A stretch of 51,693 nt of DNA from Bacteroidota bacterium. Its GTDB lineage: Bacteria; Bacteroidota; Bacteroidia; Chitinophagales; Saprospiraceae. The translations under genes were made by a program, and so were the position numbers. A model generated the notes under the pieces. That model saw only the letters and a list, made by a program, of their open reading frames with translations, ran no database searches and was not told the DNA's origin. Of the stretch, positions 1 through 9,136 are shown piece after piece (position 1 is the stretch's first letter; each line of letters opens with the position of its first letter). The stretch covers positions 1-51,693 of the forward strand of contig BJGN01000005.1 in assembly GCA_014190515.1 (NCBI GenBank), in the 5' to 3' direction.

Positions 1-662
1 CCCATGATGGTTCTTTTTCCCAGTTTTTTATATCCCCGCCATTCGGTCACATTATTCCAATCAACCGGTTCCTGTTGTTTTTCTACTTGATTGGATTGAT
101 TATAAAGTGCCGGATCCATAGACATTACGGTTCGATATTTCTTTTCATTATCACCCATTAATACGACTAATGCCTTGTTTTGATAATCGGCAATCATAAA
201 CATCATTTCACCCTGATTCCTGGAAGCATCTGCTTTATAAGTAGAACCTGTATATTTTGAGCCTTGCTTGAAATACATTTCCAGCATCGTCGGCGGTTCT
301 AATTTGCCAGATTTTGGAATAAATTTCATTTCCATCGTTGTTTTGATGTCAAAGCTATACTGAGATTCAGTTGGAACGTTTGCCTGATTAAAGACAGAAC
401 TTAACTGCTTCAGTTTTGCAGTATCGATACTGGAACCATTATAATTAGCAGAATCGGCGCCAAAAACGGCATCCCAGGCATTATCTACTGCTTTCCCGGC
501 GGCTTTATCTACCTCTCTTTCTACTTTTTCTTCTACTTTTTGTTCAATCTTTCTTTCAATGGCTTGTTGTACCTTGTTTTTTAATTTATTCAAGATTTGG
601 GCATTACCATAGACAGGAGCTATAATCATTGCGATAAAGAAGGAATAAAAAACATTTTTCAT
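1..662 (-). CDS. Secreted DUF4412-like protein, C-terminus cut by window edge
   Basis: The frame is open from an ATG at 660-662 to the window edge, giving about 220 residues without a stop. The N-terminus (MKNVFYSFFIAMIIAPVYGN) is a signal peptide. A Lys/Glu/Val-rich helical stretch follows (residues about 24-52, repeated VEEKVE-type heptads, probably coiled coil). The remainder, with short beta-like segments around 'TTMEMKF', 'MLEMYFKQGSKY' and 'ALVVLMGDNEKKY', resembles the DUF4412 family, which is exported and of unknown function. The start lies 12 nt downstream of the stop of the S33 hydrolase at 675-1724, so the two probably form one transcript. The family call rests on remembered motif resemblance only. 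The coding frame itself is certain. Confidence 0.7.
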   Translation of the reverse strand, partial: MKNVFYSFFIAMIIAPVYGNAQILNKLKNKVQQAIERKIEQKVEEKVEREVDKAAGKAVDNAWDAVFGADSANYNGSSIDTAKLKQLSSVFNQANVPTESQYSFDIKTTMEMKFIPKSGKLEPPTMLEMYFKQGSKYTGSTYKADASRNQGEMMFMIADYQNKALVVLMGDNEKKYRTVMSMDPALYNQSNQVEKQQEPVDWNNVTEWRGYKKLGKRTIM

Positions 663-674
663 TGGTGAAAAAAA

Positions 675-1724
675 TTAAAAGGTGATTTTTAATTGACCTT
701 CACTGCTTTCCTTTAAAAATTTAATGAGGCCATACATATACCGTTCCTGATCATCGTACATACACATGTGACTACCCTTTGGACATAGAAGAAAACTGCC
801 ATTTTCCATGTTATTTGCCATTTTTTCCATATAAGCAGGATCCATCGTGTCATGCGTTGCACCAATAACCAATGTCGGCACTTTTATATGTTTTAAATCC
901 TCCATTCTGTTCCATTGCTCTAATTTCCCTGATAATCCAAACTCACTCGGTCCTTGCATGGTAACATAAAGGGATTGGTTTGTTTGATTTAAAGATCTGG
1001 ACATTGGCTCTGGCCAATCTTGAGCAGGAATGCGGCAAACATGTTTTTCATAAAAATTGGGTATCAAAATTTCCATATATCGTGGATTTCCAAAATCATT
1101 AGCTGCCTCCAAAGCTCTGATTTCAGCTAAAACACTGGGATCCATTTGTGGAGCTAAAACCTCTTCTGCATATTTATCATAAGCCGGACAAGAGGCCATC
1201 ATATTGGAAATTATGAGTCCCTTTAGGTTTGCTTTATACTTAACTGCATATTCCATAGCTAAAATACCACCCCAGGAATGTCCTAATAAGTAAAAATTAT
1301 CCTTATTCAAGTTCAAGGCTTTTCGAACGGTTTCAACCTCCTCTACATATCTGGCAAGGTCCCAATAAGAGGTATCCATTGGATTGGTAGAATGCCCAGT
1401 TCCCAATTGATCATAATATATGAATTCAATGCCTTCTTTAGGTAAAAAATTCTCAAAACATTCAAAATATTCATGGGTAGCACCTGGTCCACCGTTTAGG
1501 AGTAAAACTTTTATTTTTGGATTATTTCCTATTCTTTTTGTCCATAAACTAAAGGTATCTTTTCCTTCAATAAGTGGAATAAGTTGAACACCACCCGTTT
1601 GAATCCCCTTCGATGTAGGTTCAAAATAGGATGATAAGGTGGGGGTATTTGTGTTTTCCATCTGTTTAGAGCAGGAAAACAGCATTGTATAAACCAAAGA
1701 GAGGAGGTATGGATTAATTTTCAT
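675..1724 (-). CDS. Lipoprotein proline iminopeptidase-like alpha/beta hydrolase (peptidase S33)
   Basis: This is an alpha/beta hydrolase of the proline iminopeptidase (S33) type, expected to remove N-terminal proline or hydrolyse related small substrates. The oxyanion motif 'LLNGGPGATHEYF' is visible, as are the nucleophile elbow 'GHSWGG' (Ser), the acid region 'VIGATHDTMDP' and the catalytic His in 'GSHMCMYD'. The frame stays open upstream to 1781, but the ATG at 1722-1724 is preferred. It gives MKINPYLLSLVYTMLFSCSK, a lipoprotein signal peptide with lipobox LFSC, so the mature enzyme (about 330 aa) would be membrane-anchored. The longer start would bury this signal behind a basic AT-rich leader. 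It is followed after 12 nt by the DUF4412-like gene. Substrate is not determined by sequence. Confidence 0.88.
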   Translation of the reverse strand: MKINPYLLSLVYTMLFSCSKQMENTNTPTLSSYFEPTSKGIQTGGVQLIPLIEGKDTFSLWTKRIGNNPKIKVLLLNGGPGATHEYFECFENFLPKEGIEFIYYDQLGTGHSTNPMDTSYWDLARYVEEVETVRKALNLNKDNFYLLGHSWGGILAMEYAVKYKANLKGLIISNMMASCPAYDKYAEEVLAPQMDPSVLAEIRALEAANDFGNPRYMEILIPNFYEKHVCRIPAQDWPEPMSRSLNQTNQSLYVTMQGPSEFGLSGKLEQWNRMEDLKHIKVPTLVIGATHDTMDPAYMEKMANNMENGSFLLCPKGSHMCMYDDQERYMYGLIKFLKESSEGQLKITF

Positions 1725-1854
1725 AGAAAATGACTTAATTTTTTTTATTTTAATAAAATTACAATGAAAATTGGAATTCATACAAATTATTTGGGCAATG
1801 ATTTAAAAACCATTATTTTACTAACCTATTTTCCACTTTCTAAATTAATAAATA

Positions 1855-3972
1855 ATGCGCATTTTAAAATGGTCAACGCTTTTTCTTCTGTTTTTTTTGT
1901 ATGTTGATGTTCAAGGTCAATCCTTTACAGGCTTTAATAGGAAAGATGGTGATATCCAAAAGGAAATGGAATCCCTCATTATCAATTTGCCTAAATCGGA
2001 GATTTTTAAAAAACATTTGGAAGCTTTAACCAAAGAACCTCATTTAGCAGGTTCTCCTGCGAACAAAAGGGTGGCTGATTATATTTCAAAAACTATGTTA
2101 GAAGCTGGTTTACAAGTTGAAAGACCTCCTTATGATATATATCTTCCCTTAAATGCAGGCAAAGTTTCTCTTGAAATTGTCCTACCGTATCGTAAACCTC
2201 TCAATATCAAAGAAAATATTGAACTTGAAGATGCTTTTTCTGCGAACCCTGCTATCAACCATGGCTGGAATTCATTTTCAGGTAATGGCGATGTGATGGC
2301 AGAAGTGGTCTATGTAAATTATGGTACCAAAGAAGATTTTGAAAAACTCGCATCTCTGGGTGTTTCTGTAAAAGGAAAAATAGTGCTTGCCCGTTATGGT
2401 GGTAATTTTAGAGGCTATAAAGCTAAATATGCCGAGGCTAACGGAGCTTTGGGTTGTATCATTTTTACTGACCCTGAAGATTCAGGTTATATGCGCGGAT
2501 TGGTTTTTCCGGAAGGCACTTTTTATAGTCCCAGCACCATTCAAAGAGGCTCTTTATTAACACTGGACTATACAGGTGACCCATTAACTCCTTTTGAAGC
2601 CGCTCTACCTTTAACAGGTAATAATTCCGTAAAGCGTTTGAAACCAGAGGAGGTGAAAGATTTCCATACTATTCCAACTACCCCTATCGGATATGAATCA
2701 GCTCAGGAAATCCTAAAATTAATGAAGGGTAAACCTGTACCAGAAGCCTGGCAAGGGGGACTTCCTTTTACCTATCGTTTGGAGGGTGGGGCAGATCTAA
2801 AGGTCAGAATTATGGTGGATCAACCAAAAGGGATAGTTAGAATAGAGGATGTTATAGGTACTATCGAAGGGACTGATTTTCCCGATGACTGGATTATTTT
2901 AGGTTGTCATTATGATGCATGGGAATTTGGTGCATCTGATCCAAATAGTGGAACAGCTATGTTATTGACCCTATCAGAAGTTTTGGGCGAGATGGTAAAG
3001 AAGGGCTTTAAACCTAAAAGAACCATTAAAATAGCTCATTGGGATGCCGAGGAGCATGGTATTTTAGGTTCTACAGAATGGGTGGAACAGTATAGATCCG
3101 AATTATCGAAAAATGCAGTGGCGTATTTTAATGCTGATGGCGCTTGCTCCGGCCTTTCTTTTGGCGGTTCCTCTTCTCCGTCGCTTAAATCCTTAATGTT
3201 AAATGCAACCAAATCAGTTCCTTATGGTGATTTAAAGGAAACAATTTATGAAAAATGGATGGCTGCCAGTGGTAATCCTGCTACACCACCTATTGGAAAT
3301 CTTGGCGGGGGATCTGATCATTTACCGTTTTATGCCCATGTGGGCATTCCTTCCCTAAGTGCAGGAATGGGGGGACCAACACTTTACCATTCAGGTTATG
3401 ACGACTTTCACTGGTATATGAAATTTGGTGATCCCGGGCTCGTTTCAGGTATTACTATTACCAGACTAATGGGAATCATGGCTTATCGACTTGCCAATGC
3501 AACCATCCTTCCATTAGATCCTGCGCAATATGGAAAAGATTTAAATACTCATCTCGATAATGTGCAGAAGGAAATTAAAAAGTTCTCTCCAACTTATTCT
3601 GTTTCAAAACTAAAATTGATCACCGATGAAATTACTAAAAATGGTGAACTGTTCCTTAAACTTAGAGATCAGGCTTTGCTCAAATCATTAAATTCTGCTT
3701 CCTTATTGGCTATAAATTCAAGAATTAAGTGGTTGGAAAGAGCGTTTATTGACGAAAAAGGAATGGATTATGGCGCATGGTATAAATCTTTGTACGCCTC
3801 CTCTGACCCATATAGTGGTTATGCTTCCTGGATGCTTCCTGGATTCTTATATCTTGCATCAAAAAAGGAAACAGAAAAAATAGCTTCTTGGGAAGACAGA
3901 TATGCCAAATCTTTCCAGCAGTTAAATGAGGAAATTAAAATAATAAATGAGTTGTTGAAAAAGGGGAAATAA
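1855..3972 (+). CDS. Secreted M28 metallopeptidase, glutamate carboxypeptidase II / transferrin-receptor type
   Basis: This 705-residue exported zinc peptidase has the glutamate carboxypeptidase II (PSMA) architecture: signal peptide, N-terminal segment, PA domain (about residues 125-240, 'KGKIVLARYGGNFRGYKA'), M28 catalytic domain (about 330-560) and C-terminal TFR-dimer-like helical domain. The dinuclear zinc residues are all present: H352 ('GCHYDAW'), D362 ('SDPNSGT'), catalytic E399 and ligand E400 ('DAEEHG'), D428 ('FNADG') and H512 ('LYHSGYDDFHW'). The start codon is the only sensible one because it begins the signal peptide. The gene is probably monocistronic: it diverges from the S33 hydrolase upstream and ends in a strong hairpin shared with the convergent E1 gene. 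It is likely to trim peptides in the periplasm or outside the cell. Confidence 0.93.
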   Translation: MRILKWSTLFLLFFLYVDVQGQSFTGFNRKDGDIQKEMESLIINLPKSEIFKKHLEALTKEPHLAGSPANKRVADYISKTMLEAGLQVERPPYDIYLPLNAGKVSLEIVLPYRKPLNIKENIELEDAFSANPAINHGWNSFSGNGDVMAEVVYVNYGTKEDFEKLASLGVSVKGKIVLARYGGNFRGYKAKYAEANGALGCIIFTDPEDSGYMRGLVFPEGTFYSPSTIQRGSLLTLDYTGDPLTPFEAALPLTGNNSVKRLKPEEVKDFHTIPTTPIGYESAQEILKLMKGKPVPEAWQGGLPFTYRLEGGADLKVRIMVDQPKGIVRIEDVIGTIEGTDFPDDWIILGCHYDAWEFGASDPNSGTAMLLTLSEVLGEMVKKGFKPKRTIKIAHWDAEEHGILGSTEWVEQYRSELSKNAVAYFNADGACSGLSFGGSSSPSLKSLMLNATKSVPYGDLKETIYEKWMAASGNPATPPIGNLGGGSDHLPFYAHVGIPSLSAGMGGPTLYHSGYDDFHWYMKFGDPGLVSGITITRLMGIMAYRLANATILPLDPAQYGKDLNTHLDNVQKEIKKFSPTYSVSKLKLITDEITKNGELFLKLRDQALLKSLNSASLLAINSRIKWLERAFIDEKGMDYGAWYKSLYASSDPYSGYASWMLPGFLYLASKKETEKIASWEDRYAKSFQQLNEEIKIINELLKKGK

Positions 3973-3987
3973 ACAAGTAAATCCAAT

Positions 3988-4024
3988 AAAAAGAGGGAAA
4001 AATGAAACGTTTTTCCCTCTTTTT
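3988..4024. terminator. Bidirectional intrinsic terminator
   Basis: There is a perfect 15-bp inverted repeat (AAAAAGAGGGAAAAA at 3988-4002, complement at 4010-4024) around a 7-nt loop. T-rich arms lie on both strands. It sits between the convergent stops of the M28 peptidase (3972) and the E1 dehydrogenase (4027), so it can end both transcripts. Confidence 0.88.
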
Positions 4025-4026
4025 AT

Positions 4027-6426
4027 TTACAATTCAGGGTATTTTAACGGATTTCTTTCTCTAACAAGTTGGTAAATCTTTTCAAAAACGTCTTCCGCAT
4101 TGGGTTTAGAAAAATAATCGCCATCGGAACCATAAGGTGGCCTGTGCTCTTGAGCCGTTATGGTTAATGGTGCAGCATCAAGAAAATGATAGCCGTTCTG
4201 AATTTCCAAAATTTGCTGAAGAATAAATGAAGAAGCACCTCCAGGTACATCCTCGTCCAATATAACTAAGGTATTCGTTTTTTGTAAGGAAACTTTGATC
4301 ATTTGATGAATGTCAAAAGGTAGCAAGGTCTGTACATCGATAAGTTCAACGGAAATACCATGTTTTGCTAATTCATTGGCAGCAACCTCAGCAATTCTCA
4401 CGCAGGATCCATACGTTACTAAGCTTACATCGCTTCCTTCCCTTAGTATTTCAGGAATACCAATAGGTACGGTAAATATGCCAATATTTTGCGGCAAAGC
4501 TTCCTTTAATCGATAACCGTTCAAGCATTCAATCAGGATAGCTGAATCATCTGATTGCAACATTGTTGCGTACATCCCCGCTGCTTGGGTCATGTTCCGT
4601 GGAGTTAACACGTACATTCCTCTTAAAGAATTGATTATCATGCCCATTGGAGACCCAGAGTGCCATATTCCCTCTAGTCTGTGTCCACGGGTTCTAATGA
4701 TGGTTGGTGCTTGCTGAAGACCGCCTGACCTATATCGAAGGGTAGCTAAATCATCAGAAAGCGGTTGTAAACCATAAATAAGGTAGTCAAGGTATTGAAT
4801 TTCAGCTATGGTTCTTAATCCTCGCATAGACATGCCTATCGCCTGGCCCATGATAGTCCATTCTCTGATACCGGTATCGAAAACCTTGTCTTCGCCATAT
4901 TTTTTTTGTAAACCAGCAAATCCTTGATTTACATCCCCAATTTTTCCTACATCCTCACCAAAGGCAAATAAATCTTTATTTTTCTCCAGTGCTTTATCGA
5001 AAAATATATTTAAAATCTCATGTCCTGCATGAAATACAGGCTTGTCACTATAAGTGGGTGGTATAACGGGAATATTTAGTGCAGCGTGGACAGATGAGCT
5101 AAATAAATCTGTATGAAAAGTTTCGTTTGACCAACTTTCAATGTGAGAGATCCAACCACGCAAAGGACTTAGAATATATGGCGCGAGAGAAAGAGAATTA
5201 TTCCTAAGAGACTTTGCCAAATGCAACATTTCCCCTATGGAAGGGTAGATAAGTGATTTCAGGTTTTTTAACACCGTCTCTGCTTGAGGAGTGTGTTTTG
5301 CCAATTCGATGAATATATTTTCCAGCGCAGCTAATTCCTTATCAAAAGGTTCTCTTAATTTTTTCCAGGCACTTTCTTTTGCTTTTTTAATCTGAATTTT
5401 TGCTTCTTCCTTGATTTGAAGAATATCCTGAAAAGTAGCAAACCCTTCGTCAATCATCCACTTTTCCATAGAGGAGATACAATCCATTTCCTTTTCCCAA
5501 GCTAATCTTTCTGCAGATTTATATCTTTCATGAGAACCCGAAGTGGAATGTCCCTGAGGTTGTGTACATTCTTGAATATGAAAAAGAGCGGGTTGATGTT
5601 CATTTCTGACTTTATCAATACCTGATTGATATATGTCCACCAGATTGGCGTAATCCCATGCTTTTGCCGTATAAATTTGAATTCCCGGTTGATTTTCATC
5701 AGCTTGTAACCCGGCAAGTGCCTCAGAAATACTTGCTTTAGCAGTTTGCAAAGTTACAGGAACAGAAATGCCGTAACCATCATCCCACACAGAAACTGCG
5801 AGGGGGACTTGTAAAACGGCAGAGGCATTCATCGTCTCCCAAAATACTCCTTCAGAAGTCGATGCTTCCCCAATGGTAACAAAACAAACCTCATTACCTT
5901 TATTAGAAAATTTATTTTTATCGGGAACCGGGTTGGTTCTATATTTTTTAGAGGCAAAAGCTAAGCCTAACGCTCTGGCCATTTGCCCTGCAGTACATGA
6001 TACATCCGCCGCAGAATTATACTGATCCATCTGATTTATCCATTCCCCATTGGAAGAATTAATCATCGGTGTAGCGAAATGACTATTCATTTGTCTGCCC
6101 TTTGAAAAAGGGTCGTTATATGTATCCGCATAAAGTTGCGCTAAAATAGACTCTGGTGTAGCTAATTCCAAAGCGAGCATTAAGGTTTGATCTCTATAGT
6201 ACCCAGACCTCCAATCTCCTTTTTTAAAGACACGCGCCAAGGCTACTTGGGGAACTTCCTTACCATCAGCCGAAACGCCGAATTTTGCCTTACCAGTAAG
6301 AACTTCTTTCCGTATTAATACACTTAATTCTCTGCTAATGCAGCAAATTCTGAAGTCAGATAAGACCGTATCCTTAGTGTGTCCGGTCTTTATCATATTT
6401 TCTTGCATAGAAAACTTATCAACCAT
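4027..6426 (-). CDS. 2-oxo acid dehydrogenase E1, alpha and beta subunits fused
   Basis: This 799-residue thiamine-diphosphate enzyme joins the two usually separate E1 subunits of a 2-oxo acid (pyruvate or branched-chain) dehydrogenase complex. The E1 alpha part covers about residues 25-400 and includes the ThDP/Mg motif region 'GEASTSEGVFWE' ending in 'WDDGYGISVP'. The canonical GDG...NN is here GEA...DD. The E1 beta part covers about 470-795, with 'FAFGEDVGKIGDV', 'FDTGIREWTIMGQAIG', 'RTRGHRLEGIWHSGSPMG' and 'VTYGSCVRIAEVA'. Such one-chain E1 proteins are common in Bacteroidota and are often mis-named. The specific substrate cannot be read from the sequence; branched-chain 2-oxo acids are most likely. 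E2 and E3 genes are not in this window. A minus-strand -7-like element (TATATTTG, 6525-6532) lies about 100 nt upstream. Confidence 0.9.
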   Translation of the reverse strand: MVDKFSMQENMIKTGHTKDTVLSDFRICCISRELSVLIRKEVLTGKAKFGVSADGKEVPQVALARVFKKGDWRSGYYRDQTLMLALELATPESILAQLYADTYNDPFSKGRQMNSHFATPMINSSNGEWINQMDQYNSAADVSCTAGQMARALGLAFASKKYRTNPVPDKNKFSNKGNEVCFVTIGEASTSEGVFWETMNASAVLQVPLAVSVWDDGYGISVPVTLQTAKASISEALAGLQADENQPGIQIYTAKAWDYANLVDIYQSGIDKVRNEHQPALFHIQECTQPQGHSTSGSHERYKSAERLAWEKEMDCISSMEKWMIDEGFATFQDILQIKEEAKIQIKKAKESAWKKLREPFDKELAALENIFIELAKHTPQAETVLKNLKSLIYPSIGEMLHLAKSLRNNSLSLAPYILSPLRGWISHIESWSNETFHTDLFSSSVHAALNIPVIPPTYSDKPVFHAGHEILNIFFDKALEKNKDLFAFGEDVGKIGDVNQGFAGLQKKYGEDKVFDTGIREWTIMGQAIGMSMRGLRTIAEIQYLDYLIYGLQPLSDDLATLRYRSGGLQQAPTIIRTRGHRLEGIWHSGSPMGMIINSLRGMYVLTPRNMTQAAGMYATMLQSDDSAILIECLNGYRLKEALPQNIGIFTVPIGIPEILREGSDVSLVTYGSCVRIAEVAANELAKHGISVELIDVQTLLPFDIHQMIKVSLQKTNTLVILDEDVPGGASSFILQQILEIQNGYHFLDAAPLTITAQEHRPPYGSDGDYFSKPNAEDVFEKIYQLVRERNPLKYPEL

Positions 6427-6617
6427 AGCAAAGTGCTTATTAATTAGAGATTATAATGCTTTACTTATTAAGTGGTTATCTAAAATGATAATCTGCATGA
6501 GTTATCCCGATTGATTATTTGTGTCAAATATAGGTCTTTATTAGAACAAACTACTTCTTTGAACAAAACTATTCAATCAGTTATTAACTATCCATTAACC
6601 TTAGGGGAAGCTAAAAG

Positions 6618-6649
6618 TTTGATTTTTCACTTGTTTTGATTTATTTTTG
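6618..6649 (+). promoter_or_regulatory. Bacteroidota-type promoter of the DUF1573 gene
   Basis: TTTG at 6618-6621, a 20-nt spacer and TATTTTTG at 6642-6649 match the Bacteroidota -33/-7 consensus (TTTG ... TAnnTTTG). The ATG of the next gene is 35 nt downstream, so the 5' leader would be about 28 nt. No other feature explains this AT-rich gap. Confidence 0.7.
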
Positions 6650-6684
6650 TATTTTATTTTTAATTAATTTCAAAAAGTATTACG

Positions 6685-7143
6685 ATGAAGCAGTTTGCAT
6701 TTATGTTAACACTTAGTCTTATAAGTGTGTTTTCACTTCAGGCACAGTCCTCTCCAGCTAAATCTGATGATGGAGCAAAAATTACTTTCGATAAAGAGGT
6801 TGTAGATTATGGTACCATCAAACAAGGTGCTGATCCGTTGCGTACTTTTAAGTTCAAAAATACGGGTGCAGGTCCTTTAGTGATTACTTCAGCTACAGGA
6901 AGTTGCGGTTGCACCGTGCCTACTTATCCTCAAGAGCCAATTTTACCTGGTGCTTCTGCTGAAATTAAAGTTAAATATGATACGCAGCGTATAGGTGCTT
7001 TCACCAAAACGGTTACTATCGTTACAAACGAAAAGACTAATAATACGCATACGTTAACTATAAAAGGTACGGTGGAAATGACTACTGAAAAGGAAGGTCT
7101 GCCAACGAAAGATTCAGGCGTTTTTAATAACGGAAAGAATTAA
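6685..7143 (+). CDS. Secreted DUF1573 protein
   Basis: This 152-residue exported protein has a signal peptide (residues 1-20, ending FSLQAQS) and one immunoglobulin-like DUF1573 domain. The family signature is seen as 'DYGTIKQGADPLRTFKFKN', then 'GPLVITSATGSCGCTVP' and 'PGASAEIKVKYDT'. The Gly-Cys-Gly-Cys region is typical. DUF1573 proteins are abundant in Bacteroidota; their role is unknown and may be envelope-associated binding or scaffolding. The gene has its own promoter and a terminator-like hairpin at 7162-7193, so it appears monocistronic. It diverges from the E1 gene and converges on the serine hydrolase. Confidence 0.9.
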   Translation: MKQFAFMLTLSLISVFSLQAQSSPAKSDDGAKITFDKEVVDYGTIKQGADPLRTFKFKNTGAGPLVITSATGSCGCTVPTYPQEPILPGASAEIKVKYDTQRIGAFTKTVTIVTNEKTNNTHTLTIKGTVEMTTEKEGLPTKDSGVFNNGKN

Positions 7144-7161
7144 TACTTTCAATTCCTTGTT

Positions 7162-7193
7162 AAAAGGGGTGTGGGTTTTCTCATACCCCTTTT
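7162..7193. terminator. Intrinsic terminator between convergent genes
   Basis: AAAAGGGGTGTG (7162-7173) pairs with CATACCCCTTTT (7182-7193), 12 bp with one G-U pair, and is followed by more T on the plus strand. It lies 18 nt after the DUF1573 stop. It overlaps the last codons of the convergent serine hydrolase gene. Confidence 0.75.
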
Positions 7194-8404
7194 TCTTTGG
7201 GTACTCTTTCTTCTAACTTATTCCAAAATAAAGGGATTATTCTCGATATAAATCCTCCGGGTGCATTTTGTAAAATGGTTATCCCTATTTTTCTTTGAGG
7301 GTCTAAAGCAATTTCAGATCGGTATTGATTTACATTTCCACCGTGATAATATAAGGTGTTCTGATTGAACTCTAAAATTCTCCAGCCAAAGCCGTAACTG
7401 GCTTTTTGTAATTTTCCCTCCCATGCGAAAAAGTTTGACTCGCAGGTACACATATTTATTTGTGGTTTGAAAATCTCGTTCATTGTACTGTCTGAAACAA
7501 TTAAGGTGCTCTTTGTTTGTAACATTTGCATCCATTTTCCCATATCAGTTATACTTGCATTGACGCCCGCGGCTGGTCCAACTGAGTAGTAACGTGGCGA
7601 CAGGTTCGATCGTACGTATCCTCTTCTGGTTCTGGTATGAGGAAAGGCAATACTGCTGCTGTTCATAATACCAGAATATGAACCAGAGCTCGTATTCATT
7701 CCTGCAAGGTCAAATATCCACTCTTGAAGTAGCTGGCTATAACTTCTTTTAGTAACTGATTCGACCACATTGGCCAATAATCCATAAGTGACATTTTGAT
7801 AATCATAGTAGCTTCCAGGGGAATGCCTTAAAGGTACTTCTTTCAATTTCTGAACTATGAGGTTTATATCTTGTTCCTGATCCAGCAAATTCGAGAAAGT
7901 ATGTCGTGGTAAACCCGTTGTATGGCTTAGTAAATGTCTGACGGTAAGATTTTCTGTAGCAGAATTACTGTGTAATTGAAAATTTGGGAGGTATTTCTTC
8001 ACCGGATCGTCCCAATGGATAAATCCACGATCTACTAATTTCCCCACAATAAAGGGAGCAAATCCCTTTGATACAGAGGCTAGTCGAAATACAGAAAGGG
8101 TGTCTAATTTCTTCCTCGTGTTCAAATCGCTATAACCCCAAACCCTGTTTTCTACCACTTCTCCATCCTTAACAATAGAAATAGCCATACCTGGTACCTG
8201 ATTTATAGCGAATAAAGAATCTATGGACACTAAAAATTCATCAACTAATAGATTAAATGCGGAATCAACCTGTGCTTTTGTAGAATTTACAGAAGAAAAA
8301 GTGTTTTTTGAAAAAAATGGAATAAAACCAGTAACCTTATTAAATGGAATTAATAAGACTATACCGATTATCAAAAAGCCCATTCCGGCAATACATTTTG
8401 TCAT
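7181..8404 (-). CDS. Beta-lactamase-fold serine hydrolase (PF00144 type)
   Basis: This 407-residue class C beta-lactamase/D-alanyl carboxypeptidase-like hydrolase acts in the periplasm or at the membrane. An N-terminal hydrophobic segment ('GMGFLIIGIVLLIPFNKV') serves as signal or anchor. The active-site motifs are in order: SxxK as 'ASVSKGF', YxN as 'YDYQNVTYG', and the third motif as 'YYHGGNVNQ' (HGG in place of KTG, typical of esterase and peptidase members). These proteins usually hydrolyse esters or D-amino-acid peptides rather than antibiotics, and nothing here points to resistance. The stop lies inside the terminator stem shared with the DUF1573 gene. The upstream neighbour, recR, is divergent. 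Confidence 0.9.
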   Translation of the reverse strand: MTKCIAGMGFLIIGIVLLIPFNKVTGFIPFFSKNTFSSVNSTKAQVDSAFNLLVDEFLVSIDSLFAINQVPGMAISIVKDGEVVENRVWGYSDLNTRKKLDTLSVFRLASVSKGFAPFIVGKLVDRGFIHWDDPVKKYLPNFQLHSNSATENLTVRHLLSHTTGLPRHTFSNLLDQEQDINLIVQKLKEVPLRHSPGSYYDYQNVTYGLLANVVESVTKRSYSQLLQEWIFDLAGMNTSSGSYSGIMNSSSIAFPHTRTRRGYVRSNLSPRYYSVGPAAGVNASITDMGKWMQMLQTKSTLIVSDSTMNEIFKPQINMCTCESNFFAWEGKLQKASYGFGWRILEFNQNTLYYHGGNVNQYRSEIALDPQRKIGITILQNAPGGFISRIIPLFWNKLEERVPKEKGV

Positions 8405-8517
8405 ATTTTAATAATTATATATTTGCAAGTATAGTAAACTTCCGTAATATGGTCAATATTGCGGATAAGTTTTAATAGAAATGAAATTAATTGAATGCAT
8501 CTTGTTATTTTTACAAA

Positions 8518-9135
8518 ATGAATTTCTCTTCTAAACTTCTGGAAAATGCCGTTAAGGCTTTGTCAACCTTACCTGGAATAGGTAAGAAAACAGCGCTCCG
8601 ATTGGCTCTTCACCTTATTAATCAACCTGAAGATCAGGTAGAAAGCTTTTCTCGTGCCATTGTTTCTATGAAAAAGGACATAAAACATTGCCAGGTTTGT
8701 TTCAATCTGTCTGATGATGTTATCTGCAGTATTTGCAGGGATCCATCGAGAGTGAAAAAAATTATCTGTGTCGTGGAATCTGTTCGGGATGTAATGGCCA
8801 TTGAGGATACTAACCAATTTAGGGGGACTTATCATGTGCTTGGTGGTATTATTTCTCCCTTAGAGGGTATTGGGCCGTCAGCCCTCAATATTGATGGTTT
8901 GGTCAGTAGGGTGGCCAATAATGAGGTGGAGGAAATTATTATGGCTATCAGCCCCACCATTGAAGGTGAAACTACCTTGTTTTATTTATCCAAACAATTA
9001 CAATCTTATCAGGTAAAGATCTCTACTATTGCCAGAGGCGTTGCCTTTGGGGGCGAACTGGAATATGCCGATGAACTTACTTTAGGTCGTTCTATCATTT
9101 CCAGGGTTCCTTATTCATCTATTTCAGAAGATTAA
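8518..9135 (+). CDS. recR: Recombination mediator RecR
   Basis: RecR forms a clamp-like ring and, with RecF/RecO, loads RecA at single-strand gaps. The sequence shows the N-terminal helix-hairpin-helix ('LSTLPGIGKKTALRLA'), a C4 zinc finger ('CQVCFNLSDDVICSIC'), the Toprim domain ('IICVVESVRDVMAIED', 'YHVLGGIISPLEGIGP') and the C-terminal Walker-like tail ('RGVAFGGELEYAD'). The frame opens at 8491, but the ATG at 8518 (MNFSSKLLENAVKAL) matches the family N-terminus and gives about 205 aa, the usual length. The glycosyltransferase gene starts 1 nt after its stop, so the two are co-transcribed, an arrangement set by position rather than by function. Confidence 0.97.
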   Translation: MNFSSKLLENAVKALSTLPGIGKKTALRLALHLINQPEDQVESFSRAIVSMKKDIKHCQVCFNLSDDVICSICRDPSRVKKIICVVESVRDVMAIEDTNQFRGTYHVLGGIISPLEGIGPSALNIDGLVSRVANNEVEEIIMAISPTIEGETTLFYLSKQLQSYQVKISTIARGVAFGGELEYADELTLGRSIISRVPYSSISED

Positions 9136-9136
9136 A

